Made by a program: the position numbers and the translations under genes. Below the pieces are notes generated by a model. It was given only the letters and a program-made list of their open reading frames with translations, was not told the origin of the DNA and made no database searches. This document shows, piece by piece, positions 37,099 through 45,504 of a stretch of DNA of 64,000 nucleotides. The DNA comes from Nocardia xishanensis NBRC 101358 (GTDB lineage Bacteria; Actinomycetota; Actinomycetes; Mycobacteriales; Mycobacteriaceae): positions 1-64,000 of the forward strand of contig NZ_BDCF01000024.1 of the NCBI RefSeq assembly GCF_001613365.1, given 5' to 3'. Position 1 is the first letter of the stretch. The number at the start of each line of letters is the position of its first letter.

Positions 37099-37574
37099 TC
37101 ATCGGTCCAGCGCGAGCAGATCCCGGCTTTCGGGCGTGCCGTCGAGGGCGCGCGTGACGCGGCGCTGAATCTTCCATCCGTCGGCGGTGCGGGTCAGCTC
37201 GAAGCGGTTGGCTGCGGCCCTCGCGACGACGAAGCGGCCGGCGCGGTGCACGATCAGCAGCGACTCGCACACCACCGTGGCGCGGTCGCTTCGATGACGG
37301 TCGCGACCGGGCCGAGGAAATGCGTGCAGCCCCGCTCGACGAGTCCGCGGTGTTCGGCGGAGCGAACCATCGCGCGCACCTCGTCGCGGCCGTTCATGAA
37401 CCAGCCCTCGACGTCGTGGCTTCCGTCTTCGGTCCACAACTCCGCCGCGGCGTCGGCGTCGGCGGCGTCGACCGCGGGACCGTAGCGGGCGACGAGTTTG
37501 CCGATCGCCAGTTCGTCTTCGACTCGCCGGAGACGTCGCTCCCATTCCGCCGGGACGAAGGGGGTTGATGTCAT
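37099..37574 (-). pseudogene. SnoaL/NTF2-like protein with a single frameshift
   Basis: From ATG 37574 the frame encodes an NTF2-like fold start (ELAIGKLVARYGPAVDAAD, LWTEDGSHDVEGWF, GCTHFLGPVATVIEAT). Near 37280 the frame is lost. One base out of phase it resumes as DRATVVCESLLIVHRAGRF and continues to GWKIQRRVTRAL, ending at 37099. A one-base deletion explains everything, so this is a recent mutation or a sequencing error. Its ATG overlaps the stop of the LLM gene (ATGA), implying translational coupling. If repaired it would encode a ~157-residue ring-hydroxylating-type or isomerase-like protein. Confidence 0.75.
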
Positions 37575-38407
37575 GAGTGGCCGTTCCTCTCGGTGATGGC
37601 GCGCAACGCTGCCAATTGCTCGCAGTAATTTGCGGCGGACGTCGCCTGAACGGTGCAGGTCACGGCGGTCGCTCCGGCCTCGCGAAGGCGTTCGAGGGCC
37701 CGCTCGGTGGCGCGGGGATCGCTCAGCGGGTCGAGCGGGCGGCCGGTGCCGAGCACGACGTCGAAGCCCGCCGGCAACTCGACGCGATCGAGCATGGCCC
37801 GGATGCGCTCGGCGCTCAGGCCGAACGGCATCCAGCCGTCGCCCAGTTCGACCGCGCGCCGCAACGATCTCGGCGTCCGGCCGCCGACCCAGAGCCGTAC
37901 GTGACCCCGCGGCGCCGACGGCGACACGACCATCCCCGACACCTCGGAACGGCCCCAGACCGAACGCAATTCACGCATCCGCGCATCGGTGACCGCGCCG
38001 CGGTCGTCCCACGGCGCTCCCAGGAGGTCGAACTCTTCGCGCAACGAACCCACACCGACGCCGAGCACGACTCGCCCGCCGCTGAGCCGGTCGAGGGTGC
38101 CGTACCGCTTCGCTATCTCCAGCGGGCGGTGATACGGCAGCACGATGACCGAGGTGACCAAGCGGATTCTTCGTGAGCGCGCGGCTAGAAAAGACAACGT
38201 CGCCAACGGATCCCAGTAGGTGCCGCCGCGCGTCGCCGCGGCGTCGATCGGCACGGCCACGTGCTCGGAGCAGGTGATGTGGTCGAAACCGAGTTCGTCC
38301 GCGCACGACGCGATCCGACCGAGTTCGTCCGGTCCAGCCCCGGCCTCCCAGGCCGAGGCCATCCCCGGGACCGCGGTGACCACTGGAGCCGACAAGCCGA
38401 TGCGCAT
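37571..38407 (-). CDS. LLM-class F420-dependent oxidoreductase
   Basis: A 278-residue luciferase-like (TIM-barrel) oxidoreductase. Family landmarks: MRIGLSAPVV, ADELGFDHITCSEHVAVP, LVTSVIVLPYHRPLEIAKRYGTLDRLSGGRVVLGVGVG, and GHVRLWVGGRTPRSLRRAVELGDGW. This TIGR03619-like subgroup generally uses F420. Substrate unknown. Start ATG 38407; the longer frame upstream overlaps the SDR remnant and is rejected. The SnoaL-like gene downstream is coupled to it. Confidence 0.88.
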   Translation of the reverse strand: MRIGLSAPVVTAVPGMASAWEAGAGPDELGRIASCADELGFDHITCSEHVAVPIDAAATRGGTYWDPLATLSFLAARSRRIRLVTSVIVLPYHRPLEIAKRYGTLDRLSGGRVVLGVGVGSLREEFDLLGAPWDDRGAVTDARMRELRSVWGRSEVSGMVVSPSAPRGHVRLWVGGRTPRSLRRAVELGDGWMPFGLSAERIRAMLDRVELPAGFDVVLGTGRPLDPLSDPRATERALERLREAGATAVTCTVQATSAANYCEQLAALRAITERNGHS

Positions 38408-38416
38408 GGCAGCAGT

Positions 38417-39000
38417 TATACGCGCGTCGCCGCGGCGGGCATCGACCTCGTTCTGCTCGCCAGGCGCGCCGATCCGCTGCACGAGACGGCAGAGGCCTGC
38501 CGGGCTTCGGGCGTGCAGGTTTCGGCGCGCGCGGTGGACCTCGCGTATCGCACGGCGGCCGATGTCGTCGTGGGCCTGGTCGCCGACATAGACATCGGCC
38601 TGCTCGTCTACAACGCGGGCCGCCAACACCCACAGCGCGCGGTTCCTGGACGGCGAGCTGGTCGCCTTCGACCGGGTCATCGACCTGAACGTGACGACCC
38701 CGCTCGGGCTGGTGCACCGCTTGACGCCCGGCATGGTGGCGCGGGGCCGGGGCGGAGCGATCCTGGTCGGCGGGCTATCTCGGGTCGAGTCATCACACCG
38801 TGTACGGCGGCGTCAAAGCGTCCGGTCGCATCTGGGCCTGTGGCTGGAACTGCGCGGGTGGGGGTCGGCGTCCTGGAACTCGTCCGCGGCGTCACCCGTA
38901 CGCCTGTGATGCGCGAGCCGGGCTGAACTTCGACGTGCCGGGTCTGCCCGGTCGCCGAGCCCGACCGCGTCGCCGTCGAGGGCTTGCGGCTGGACAGAAA
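38417..39000 (+). pseudogene. Short-chain dehydrogenase, 5'-truncated and multiply frameshifted
   Basis: In three successive frames the plus strand encodes SDR pieces: GIDLVLLARRADPLHETA and DIGLLVYNAG (38430-38620), then FLDGELVAFDRVIDLNVTTP and GGAILVGG (38640-38775), then YLGSSHHTVYGGVKASGRIW with the YxxxK catalytic pair (~38780-38830), then a C-terminal LNFDVPGLPV segment. The N-terminal TGxxxGxG motif is missing. Several independent frame changes show long decay rather than one error. Confidence 0.75.
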
Positions 39001-39049
39001 CTTTCCCCGAGGCGAGGGTGGCGGCGTGTCCAGCGGACGACGCCGCGCG

Positions 39050-39646
39050 TCACGGACGATCGCGAACGGACTTCAGCAGACCGTAGAGGGCGACAAGGGG
39101 TTTCAGCGGCATCCAATCGCCGAACCGGTACTCCGCTCCCCTGACCAGGCGGGCTGCCAGACGGGGCGACTGCTGCGCGAGATAGTGCCTGGCTTTCGCG
39201 GCATGGGACGGCAGCGAGACGATCTTGATTCGATCGACGTCCCTGAGGTACGGGATCGCGAAAGCGATATTCTCCCAAGTGGTCCGGCTCCGCTCCTCCA
39301 GGACGAGCTCGCCGCGGTATCCGCGAGCTCGCGTCGCGTACTCGGCCATCAGCGACGCCTCGGTGCGCGGACCCGCGCACGGGCCCCCGCACAGCACGAG
39401 CCTGCTCTCGGCCACCGCCGGGTCGATGGACCGCAGGCCCGCACGTACGCGCCACCGGTTCATGGCGTTGGCGCGCACGCCCGCGTTGCGATACCCGAGG
39501 ACCACGACGGCCTCCGAGGTCCCCGGCGCGTATCCGACGAGCGTGCGCGAGGCACGCCAGTTCGCCCACTCGCCCCACAGCATCAGCAGCGCGAGACCGG
39601 CGGTCGTCAGCCAGGTTCGTTTCCGCACGACTCCAGCCAAGCACAC
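39050..39646 (-). CDS. YdcF/SanA-like DUF218 protein
   Basis: A 198-residue protein with one N-terminal hydrophobic segment and a DUF218 domain: AVVVLGYRNAG near residue 45, LVLCGGPCAGPRTEASLMAEYA, and LEERSRTTWENIAFA. The conserved Glu/Arg cluster is intact. DUF218 proteins are linked to envelope processes such as vancomycin resistance (SanA) but lack a defined reaction. ATG is absent at the 5' end; GTG 39646 or GTG 39628 are candidate starts. Confidence 0.8.
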   Translation of the reverse strand: MCLAGVVRKRTWLTTAGLALLMLWGEWANWRASRTLVGYAPGTSEAVVVLGYRNAGVRANAMNRWRVRAGLRSIDPAVAESRLVLCGGPCAGPRTEASLMAEYATRARGYRGELVLEERSRTTWENIAFAIPYLRDVDRIKIVSLPSHAAKARHYLAQQSPRLAARLVRGAEYRFGDWMPLKPLVALYGLLKSVRDRP

Positions 39647-39669
39647 ACGTCAAGAGAGATCAGCGCTCT

Positions 39670-39796
39670 CAGCCAACGCGTGCTGACGTGGGAGCCGCCG
39701 CATCGGCTCGTGGTCACCTGGCAGATCAACGGGCATTGGCAGTACGACCTCGACCCCGCGCACGCCAGTGAGATCGAATTCCTCGTCACCGGCTGA
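39670..39796 (+). pseudogene. SRPBCC (AHSA1-type) fragment
   Basis: About 40 codons read RVLTWEPPHRLVVTWQ, then a short segment ending ASEIEFLVTG and a stop at 39796. This matches the middle strand region of AHSA1-like SRPBCC proteins. Nothing belonging to the rest of the domain lies on either side. Confidence 0.5.
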
Positions 39797-41095
39797 TCAT
39801 TCCGCGGTGGACGATCGCGCGCCGAGGCCGAGTTCGCTCCGTCCTCGGCTCGCGTACGCGACGACGGGCACGACGGCCACCGCAAGGACGCCGCCGGTCA
39901 ACGCGAGAGCGGGGTAACTGGCCGCGGCGACCACGAGACCGGAACCCAAGCCACCGGCGGCTCCCGCGATGGCGATCGAGACATCCACCACTCCTTGGGT
40001 TTTCGCGCGAGTGGCGACCGGGACGGCGTCGGCGACGATCGCGGTGCCCGCGAGAAGGCCGAAGTTCCAGCCCAGTCCGAGCAGCGCCAAGGCAAGCGCG
40101 AGGAGCGCGACGGAGTCCCCAGGCGCGGTTGCCGCGAGCAGCCCGGCCGCGAGCAGGGTCAGTCCGGCGGCCGCCGCGACGGGCAGGCGGCCGTAGCGGT
40201 CGACGAGCCAACCGGTCAGCGGCGAAGGCAGGTACATGGCGCCGACGTGAATGGCGATGACCAGCCCGGATGCGGCGGTGCCGTGACCGTGGTCGTGGAT
40301 GTGCACCGGCGTCATCGTCATGATCGCCACCATCACCAGCTGGGTCACGCCCATGACCAACGCGCCCACCGCGACACCGCCGCCGGAGCGAGTGGCCGGG
40401 TTCGCGGTCCCGTTCTCGGGGGCGGACGCGTCGCCGTCGACGGGCAAGCTTCTGGCCAGCAACAGCGGGTCGGGCCGCAGCCACAGGGTCAGCACGAGGG
40501 CGGCCATCGCGTAGGCGGCAGCGGCGAGGAGGAACGGTCCGGCCAAGGTCGGGATGCCGAGCGATTCGGCGAGCGCGCCGGTCGGGGCGGCGAGGTTGGG
40601 GCCGACGACGCCGCCGAGGGTGGTGGCGACCAGCACGGTCGCGACCGCGCGCCCGCGATGCGAAGCGTCGGCCAAATCGGCTCCGGCATAACGGGCTTGC
40701 AGGTTGGTGGCGTTGCCCGCGCCGTAGACGAAGAGCGCGACGAACAACAGCACCGGATCGTCCACCACGGCCGCGGCCACGACGCCGAGGCTGCCGACCG
40801 CTCCGATCAGGTACCCGGCGGCCAAGCCGGGACGGCGGCCGCGGGCTTGCGACATGCGCCCGACGGCGACGGCGGCCAGCGCCGAGCCCGCGGTGAGCAA
40901 GGCGCTCGGCAGTCCGGCCAGGCCGGTGGAGTCGAGCATGTCCTTGGCCAGTAGGGCGCCCACGGTGACGCCCGCGGCCAGTCCCGCCCCGCTGAGAATC
41001 TGCGCGGCGACGAGCACCCGCACCATGCGGCGCTGGAGCTCCGGGATATCGCGCAGCTCGGGGCCGGACGAGATGGTGGTGTCGGTGCTGAACAC
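39797..41095 (-). CDS. MFS transporter
   Basis: A 432-residue major facilitator with 12 predicted helices. The loop-2/3 signature GRMSQARGRRPG is present in the N-half and WLVDRYGRLPV in the C-half. A central loop of ~45 residues is hydrophilic, and an HIHDHGHGT histidine stretch lies before helix 8, perhaps metal-related. GTG 41095 has GAAGGAAG upstream and is preferred to ATG 41185, which would overlap the regulator's operator. Divergent from an ArsR-rhodanese regulator, so it is probably its target. Likely an exporter; substrate unknown. Confidence 0.87.
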   Translation of the reverse strand: MFSTDTTISSGPELRDIPELQRRMVRVLVAAQILSGAGLAAGVTVGALLAKDMLDSTGLAGLPSALLTAGSALAAVAVGRMSQARGRRPGLAAGYLIGAVGSLGVVAAAVVDDPVLLFVALFVYGAGNATNLQARYAGADLADASHRGRAVATVLVATTLGGVVGPNLAAPTGALAESLGIPTLAGPFLLAAAAYAMAALVLTLWLRPDPLLLARSLPVDGDASAPENGTANPATRSGGGVAVGALVMGVTQLVMVAIMTMTPVHIHDHGHGTAASGLVIAIHVGAMYLPSPLTGWLVDRYGRLPVAAAAGLTLLAAGLLAATAPGDSVALLALALALLGLGWNFGLLAGTAIVADAVPVATRAKTQGVVDVSIAIAGAAGGLGSGLVVAAASYPALALTGGVLAVAVVPVVAYASRGRSELGLGARSSTAE

Positions 41096-41187
41096 AGAGC
41101 TTCTTCCTTCGACTTGCCCGCCCGCTCCGCTGTGCTCGACGAGCGCCGCGTCCACAACAGCCGACGCGAATAAACTAGCTATCACGT

Positions 41188-41209
41188 TGTTCCAAAGATG
41201 TTTGGAACA
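41188..41209. promoter_or_regulatory. ArsR-type operator between MFS and ArsR-rhodanese genes
   Basis: Perfect inverted repeat with 9-bp arms TGTTCCAAA / TTTGGAACA around GATG, 29 bases before the ArsR-rhodanese start. Classical shape for ArsR dimers. Confidence 0.7.
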
Positions 41210-41237
41210 CTATTCCATGAATCATTGGAGAAGCAAG

Positions 41238-41891
41238 GTGAGTGAGCTGACCGGCCGCAAAGCCGCCCTCTACGACCAGATCGCCCGCGTCGGCAAAGCG
41301 CTCGGCAACGGCCGCCGCCTGCAGATCCTCGACCTGCTCGCCCAGGGCGAGCGCACCGTCGAGTCGATCGCGACCGCGACCGGCATGAACCTCACCACCG
41401 CGTCGGCCAACCTACAGACCCTGAAGAACGGCGGACTCGTCGAAGCGCGCCGCGACGGCACCCGCCAGTACTACCGTCTCGCCGGAGAGGACATCGCCCG
41501 GCTCTTCTCACTCGTGCAAAGCGTCGCCGAAGCCCACCTCGCCGATGTCGCCGTCGCGGCCGCCGCGGCGCTCGGCGCTCCCGACGACGTGATCACCCGC
41601 GACGAACTGATCCGCCGCCGCGACAACGGCGACATCATCCTCGTCGACGTCCGCCCGCACGAGGAATACGAAGCCGGGCATATTCCCGGCGCGATCAACA
41701 TCCCCCTCGCCGAACTCGCCGACCGGCTCGCCGAGCTGCCCGCCGACCGTGACATCGTCGCCTACTGCCGCGGCGCCTACTGCGTCATGGCGCCCGAGGC
41801 GATTCGCATCGCGGGCGAAGGGGGCCGATCGGTCAAGCGCTTCGACGAAGGCATGCTCGAATGGCGTTTGGCTGGGCTGCCCGTCACCTGA
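41238..41891 (+). CDS. ArsR-family regulator fused to a rhodanese domain
   Basis: A 217-residue protein. Residues ~5-100 form an ArsR winged helix (ALGNGRRLQILDLLAQGERTVESIA, then TTASANLQTLKNGGLV). Residues ~118-217 form a rhodanese domain (DIILVDVRPHEEYEAGHIPGAINIP) with the active-site loop CRGAYC (Cys177, Cys182). The rhodanese cysteine could sense persulfide, oxidant or metal and alter DNA binding. GTG 41238 has GGAG seven bases upstream; ATG 41217 is in frame but weaker. Regulates itself and the divergent MFS gene through the intervening operator, by position. Confidence 0.88.
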   Translation: MSELTGRKAALYDQIARVGKALGNGRRLQILDLLAQGERTVESIATATGMNLTTASANLQTLKNGGLVEARRDGTRQYYRLAGEDIARLFSLVQSVAEAHLADVAVAAAAALGAPDDVITRDELIRRRDNGDIILVDVRPHEEYEAGHIPGAINIPLAELADRLAELPADRDIVAYCRGAYCVMAPEAIRIAGEGGRSVKRFDEGMLEWRLAGLPVT

Positions 41892-42024
41892 GCGCTGCCC
41901 GTCGATTCAAGCGCTGCCGGTCATCCGATCGCCGTCATTCACCCGAGGGCTGTCGTCCATCCGAGCCCGGGGCCGGCGAGAACGCCGGCCCGCGCCCGAC
42001 CGTGCACTTTTCAGGACCTGCCTG

Positions 42025-42363
42025 TTACGAGGCGGCTTTCTCGTACGCCGCAACGAGATCGGACGGCACCCGTCCGCGACTCGGCACCGCGAGACCGTTC
42101 GCCCGCGCCCACTGTCGAACCACGCCGGCCTCGGGTCCGCGCGTATTCGTCGGCACGATGGTGGCGCTGCGCCGACGTGTCGCTTTCCCGACCTGACGAC
42201 CGAACGGAATCCACTCGCCGAACACTTCTCGCAAGCGAGCGGCATTCTCCTCGGACAAGTCGATTTCGTAGCCGACTCCGTCGACAGCGAACGACACCGT
42301 TTCCACGGCGGGTGAACGTCCGTCGAAATCATCGATCACTGTGACAACCACTCTGCGTGCCAT
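42025..42363 (-). CDS. lsr2: Lsr2-family nucleoid protein
   Basis: A 112-residue H-NS-like protein. The N-terminal oligomerisation strands MARRVVVTVIDDFDG are followed by SFAVDGVGYEIDLSEENAARLR. The C-terminal DNA-binding part has VRQWARANGLAVPSRGR, with the Arg-Gly-Arg minor-groove hook at 96-98. Lsr2 silences AT-rich, often foreign, DNA. ATG 42363 with GGGAG nine bases upstream is preferred over ATG 42369. It sits in an accessory region, so it may be a paralog rather than the main chromosomal copy. Confidence 0.9.
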   Translation of the reverse strand: MARRVVVTVIDDFDGRSPAVETVSFAVDGVGYEIDLSEENAARLREVFGEWIPFGRQVGKATRRRSATIVPTNTRGPEAGVVRQWARANGLAVPSRGRVPSDLVAAYEKAAS

Positions 42364-42762
42364 CGACATCCACTCCCAACTCATCGAATCGACCGGACCG
42401 TCCCCTGCCGAACCGGAGAGCAACGCGATCCAGACAGCTCGAAACCGTCGCTGTTCTGGGACTCTCCGTCCAGACGCAGGATGGTACGCCCGTTCGGTCC
42501 GAACGCGGAATCGATGTCCGCTCCGGCACTTCCGAGCTCTCGACGCGAAAACGAGTACCGTTCCCGAAAATCGGCGACGCACGACCCGACGACGCGGCAG
42601 ACGCCGAACGCCTCCTCACCGCCGTGGCGAAGTCCCTCGCTCCTCCGACGCCGATGACGCGTCACGGGCCGGTTCGTGGAGAATTCTCCCGACGGTGTCA
42701 CAAAACGACGAATCCCGGTGTCTCGTGAGTGAACTGGCGACAGCGATGAACAGGAGCCACCG
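42364..42762. promoter_or_regulatory. Divergent lsr2 / ECF41 upstream region
   Basis: No gene supported. TGTCACA at 42696-42702 equals the -35 element reported for ECF41 autoregulated promoters; the -10 element (CGTG at 42724-42727) is less certain. AGGAG precedes the sigma-factor ATG. Confidence 0.5.
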
Positions 42763-43722
42763 ATGACCAGTACGTTCCGCACCGGCGACGCGCGAGCCGA
42801 CATGCGGTCCTGGCCGGAGTCGGCGGCCGGCCCGCAGCGTCCCGCGGACCCGGCGACGGAGGCGTTCGTCACTCACCGCAACCTGCTGTTCACCGTCGCC
42901 TACGAATTGCTCGGCTCGGCCGCCGACGCGGAGGACGTGCTGCAGGAGACCTGGCTGCGCTGGGCGGACGTCGATCTCGACGCGGTGCGGGATCAGCGTG
43001 CGTACCTGATCAGGATCACCACCCGCCAAGCGCTCAATCGGATGCGCGCACTTGGCAGGCGCAAGGAGTCCTACGTCGGGCCCTGGCTGCCCGAACCGCT
43101 GCTCACCTCACCCGACGTGGCCGAGGACGTCGAGCTGGCCGACAGCGTCTCGATGGCGATGCTGCTGGTGCTCGAGACGCTCACACCGACCGAGCGGGCG
43201 GTGTTCGTGCTGCGCGAGGTCTTCGATCTGGGATACGACGAGATCGCACGAGCCGTCGGCAAGAGCTCGGCCGCGGTCCGTCAGATCGCCCACCGGGCAC
43301 GGGAACACGTCGCGGCGCGGCGGCCGCGCGGTGTCGTATCGCCCGCCGAGACGCGGGATGCGCTCGCGGCGTTTCAGCGGGCGGTCGAAACAGGTGATCT
43401 CCAGGGCTTGCTCGACCTGCTCGCGCCGGACGTCGTGCTGGTCGGCGACGGCGGCGGAGTCGTGCAGGCCGTGCCGCGCCCCATCGTGGGAGCCGACCGG
43501 GTGGCTCGTCTGCTGGCGGCCGGCGTGCCGAAGATCGCGGGCGAGATATCGGCCGAACCGGTGCAGCTCAATGGGCGCCCGGCGCTGATCGTGCGGATCG
43601 ACGGGGTGATCGACGACGTCGTGGCGGTGCGCATCGACGACGGCTTGATCACCGCGCTCTATGTCGTGCGCAATCCCGAGAAGCTGTCGCGCGTGCAGCG
43701 GGAGACCGCGGTGAGCCGCTGA
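42763..43722 (+). CDS. ECF41-type RNA polymerase sigma factor (SigJ-like)
   Basis: A 319-residue ECF sigma factor. Sigma region 2 (LLFTVAYELLGSAADAEDVLQETWLRW) and region 4 (LTPTERAVFVLREVFDLGYDEIARAVGKSSAAVRQIAHRAREHV) are followed by a SnoaL-like C-terminal domain (~residues 200-319) ending YVVRNPEKL. In ECF41 the SnoaL domain acts in place of an anti-sigma factor. Usually an oxidoreductase/decarboxylase gene accompanies these sigmas; here the next gene encodes a GlxA-type regulator instead. Probably autoregulated. Confidence 0.92.
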   Translation: MTSTFRTGDARADMRSWPESAAGPQRPADPATEAFVTHRNLLFTVAYELLGSAADAEDVLQETWLRWADVDLDAVRDQRAYLIRITTRQALNRMRALGRRKESYVGPWLPEPLLTSPDVAEDVELADSVSMAMLLVLETLTPTERAVFVLREVFDLGYDEIARAVGKSSAAVRQIAHRAREHVAARRPRGVVSPAETRDALAAFQRAVETGDLQGLLDLLAPDVVLVGDGGGVVQAVPRPIVGADRVARLLAAGVPKIAGEISAEPVQLNGRPALIVRIDGVIDDVVAVRIDDGLITALYVVRNPEKLSRVQRETAVSR

Positions 43723-43802
43723 GCTCGGGCGCGGTGTTCGATGGCCGGATCTGACAGAGATACGTCGTTGCGGCCACCGGCGCGCGCCTCGAGGATGGAC
43801 GC

Positions 43803-44786
43803 ATGAGTTCGAGCCACCGCGTCGTCATCGCGACGTTCCCCGATGTCGACCTGCTCGATGTGACCGGGCCCGCCGAGGTTTTCGCGCTGGCGAACCGCGA
43901 GGGCGGCGGGCGGGTGCGCTACGACGTGCGGCTGGCGAGCCCGGTCCGCGGCGAAGTGCGCACCTCGGCGGGGGTGCGCGTCGTCACCGACGTGGGCTTC
44001 GACGAGGTCGAGCCGACGATCGACACGTTGATCGTCCCCGGCGCGGTCGACACCCCACCCGGCGGGCCGGTCGCGCGCATCGATCGGGAGGTGGTGGCGT
44101 GGATCGAGTCCGTGGCGCCGTACGCGAGGCGGATAGCCTCGGTGTGCGTAGGCGCGCATCTGCTCGCCGCCGCGGGTTTGCTGGACGGAAGAACGGCCAC
44201 CACGCACTGGTCGACGGCCGGCCAGCTCGCCGCCGAGCATCCGCACATCGTCGTCGACCCCGACCCGATCTTCATTCGCTCCGGCCGGATCTGGACCGGC
44301 GCGGGGATCAGCGCGTGCCTCGACCTCTCCCTGGCATTGGTGGCCGAGGATCACGGCGAGGACTTGGCGTTGCAGATCGCGCGCCAACTGGTGGTCTACC
44401 TCAAACGGCAAGGCGGGCAAAGTCAATTCAGCGTGCCGCTGAGCAGTCCCGCGACCGCGCGCCGCGATATCGATGACCTGCGGCTCTTCATCACCGAGAA
44501 CTTGGACGGGGATCTGTCCACCGCGACGCTCGCGGCCAAGATGTGCCTGAGCGAGCGCCATTTCACCCGTGTCTTCCAGCAGGAGACCGGCGCAAGCGCC
44601 GCGGTCTATGTGGAGGCGTGCCGGGTGGAAGCGGCGCGCCGTCTGCTCGAAACCACCGACCAGCCCCTCGAACGGATCGCCGCGACGGTCGGGCTCGGCT
44701 CGGTCGAGACACTGCACCGCGCCTTCCGCAGGCAACTCTCCGCCACACCCGGCGACTACCGGAAGCGATTCCGCGTAACCACCTGA
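43803..44786 (+). CDS. GlxA-family AraC-type regulator
   Basis: A 327-residue protein. Residues ~1-190 are a DJ-1/PfpI domain (VVIATFPDVDLLDVTGPAEVFALA; nucleophile-elbow-like SVCVGAHLLAAAGLLDG, Cys115). Residues ~220-327 are two AraC helix-turn-helix units (LSTATLAAKMCLSERHFTRVFQQETG and LERIAATVGLGSVETLHRAF). The regulatory domain probably binds a small metabolite. The isochorismatase-like gene starts 56 bases downstream, so the two may share a transcript. Confidence 0.9.
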   Translation: MSSSHRVVIATFPDVDLLDVTGPAEVFALANREGGGRVRYDVRLASPVRGEVRTSAGVRVVTDVGFDEVEPTIDTLIVPGAVDTPPGGPVARIDREVVAWIESVAPYARRIASVCVGAHLLAAAGLLDGRTATTHWSTAGQLAAEHPHIVVDPDPIFIRSGRIWTGAGISACLDLSLALVAEDHGEDLALQIARQLVVYLKRQGGQSQFSVPLSSPATARRDIDDLRLFITENLDGDLSTATLAAKMCLSERHFTRVFQQETGASAAVYVEACRVEAARRLLETTDQPLERIAATVGLGSVETLHRAFRRQLSATPGDYRKRFRVTT

Positions 44787-44842
44787 ATATCGAGCGGAGA
44801 TTCCGCTCGAATTTCCCTTTCCCACACAGAAAGTAGCAACAC

Positions 44843-45454
44843 ATGTCGATGAATGCTGTCTCCAGCACCCTGCGCGAGGTGATCGGTCTCGACGATCGGC
44901 TGCCGCGACTGGCAGAAGCCACGGTGATCATGATCGATTTCCAGAACACCTATCTGCGCGGTGTCATGGCCGTGGACGGGGCTGCGGACGCGCTGGCAGC
45001 AGGCGCCCGATTGCTCACGGCCGCGAGAGAATCGGGCCGACCGGTGGTGCACATCGTGAACGACGGCGGACCGGACACGCCCTATGACATTCGCGCCGAG
45101 ATCGGCGCGATCAGCGATCCGGTCGCGCCACAAGCGGGAGAACCGGTGGTGGTCAAGCAATTCCCGAACGCGTTCCACGGCACCGATCTCGAGCAGACCT
45201 TGAAAGAGCTCGGCGCTGGACGGGAATTGGTGCTCGCCGGGTTCATGACCCACATGTGCGTGAGCTACACCGCCCAGGGTGCGTTCGATCTCGGCTACCG
45301 CCCGACCGTCGTCGCGGAAGCGACAGCCACTCGGTCCCTGCCGAATCCCGTGGGCGACCCGGTGTCCTCGGCCGCGCTCCAGAACGCGGCCCTGACCACC
45401 ATCGCCGACCTGTTCGGTGTCATCGCCCCGACGGTGGACGACATCCTGTCCTAG
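44843..45454 (+). CDS. Isochorismatase-family cysteine hydrolase
   Basis: A 203-residue cysteine hydrolase. The catalytic triad is visible: Asp32 (IDFQNTY), Lys105 (VVKQFPNAF) and Cys139 (GFMTHMCVSYTAQGAFDLGY). Family members hydrolyse isochorismate, nicotinamide, N-carbamoyl amines or related amides. The FPNAFHGTDLEQTL segment resembles the amidase rather than the true isochorismatase branch. Substrate not assignable. Likely controlled by the upstream GlxA-type protein. Confidence 0.88.
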   Translation: MSMNAVSSTLREVIGLDDRLPRLAEATVIMIDFQNTYLRGVMAVDGAADALAAGARLLTAARESGRPVVHIVNDGGPDTPYDIRAEIGAISDPVAPQAGEPVVVKQFPNAFHGTDLEQTLKELGAGRELVLAGFMTHMCVSYTAQGAFDLGYRPTVVAEATATRSLPNPVGDPVSSAALQNAALTTIADLFGVIAPTVDDILS

Positions 45455-45504
45455 GCCGGACCGCACGCGCACAGGTGTCGGTCCGAGTTGCTACCTTGCG
45501 CGGC

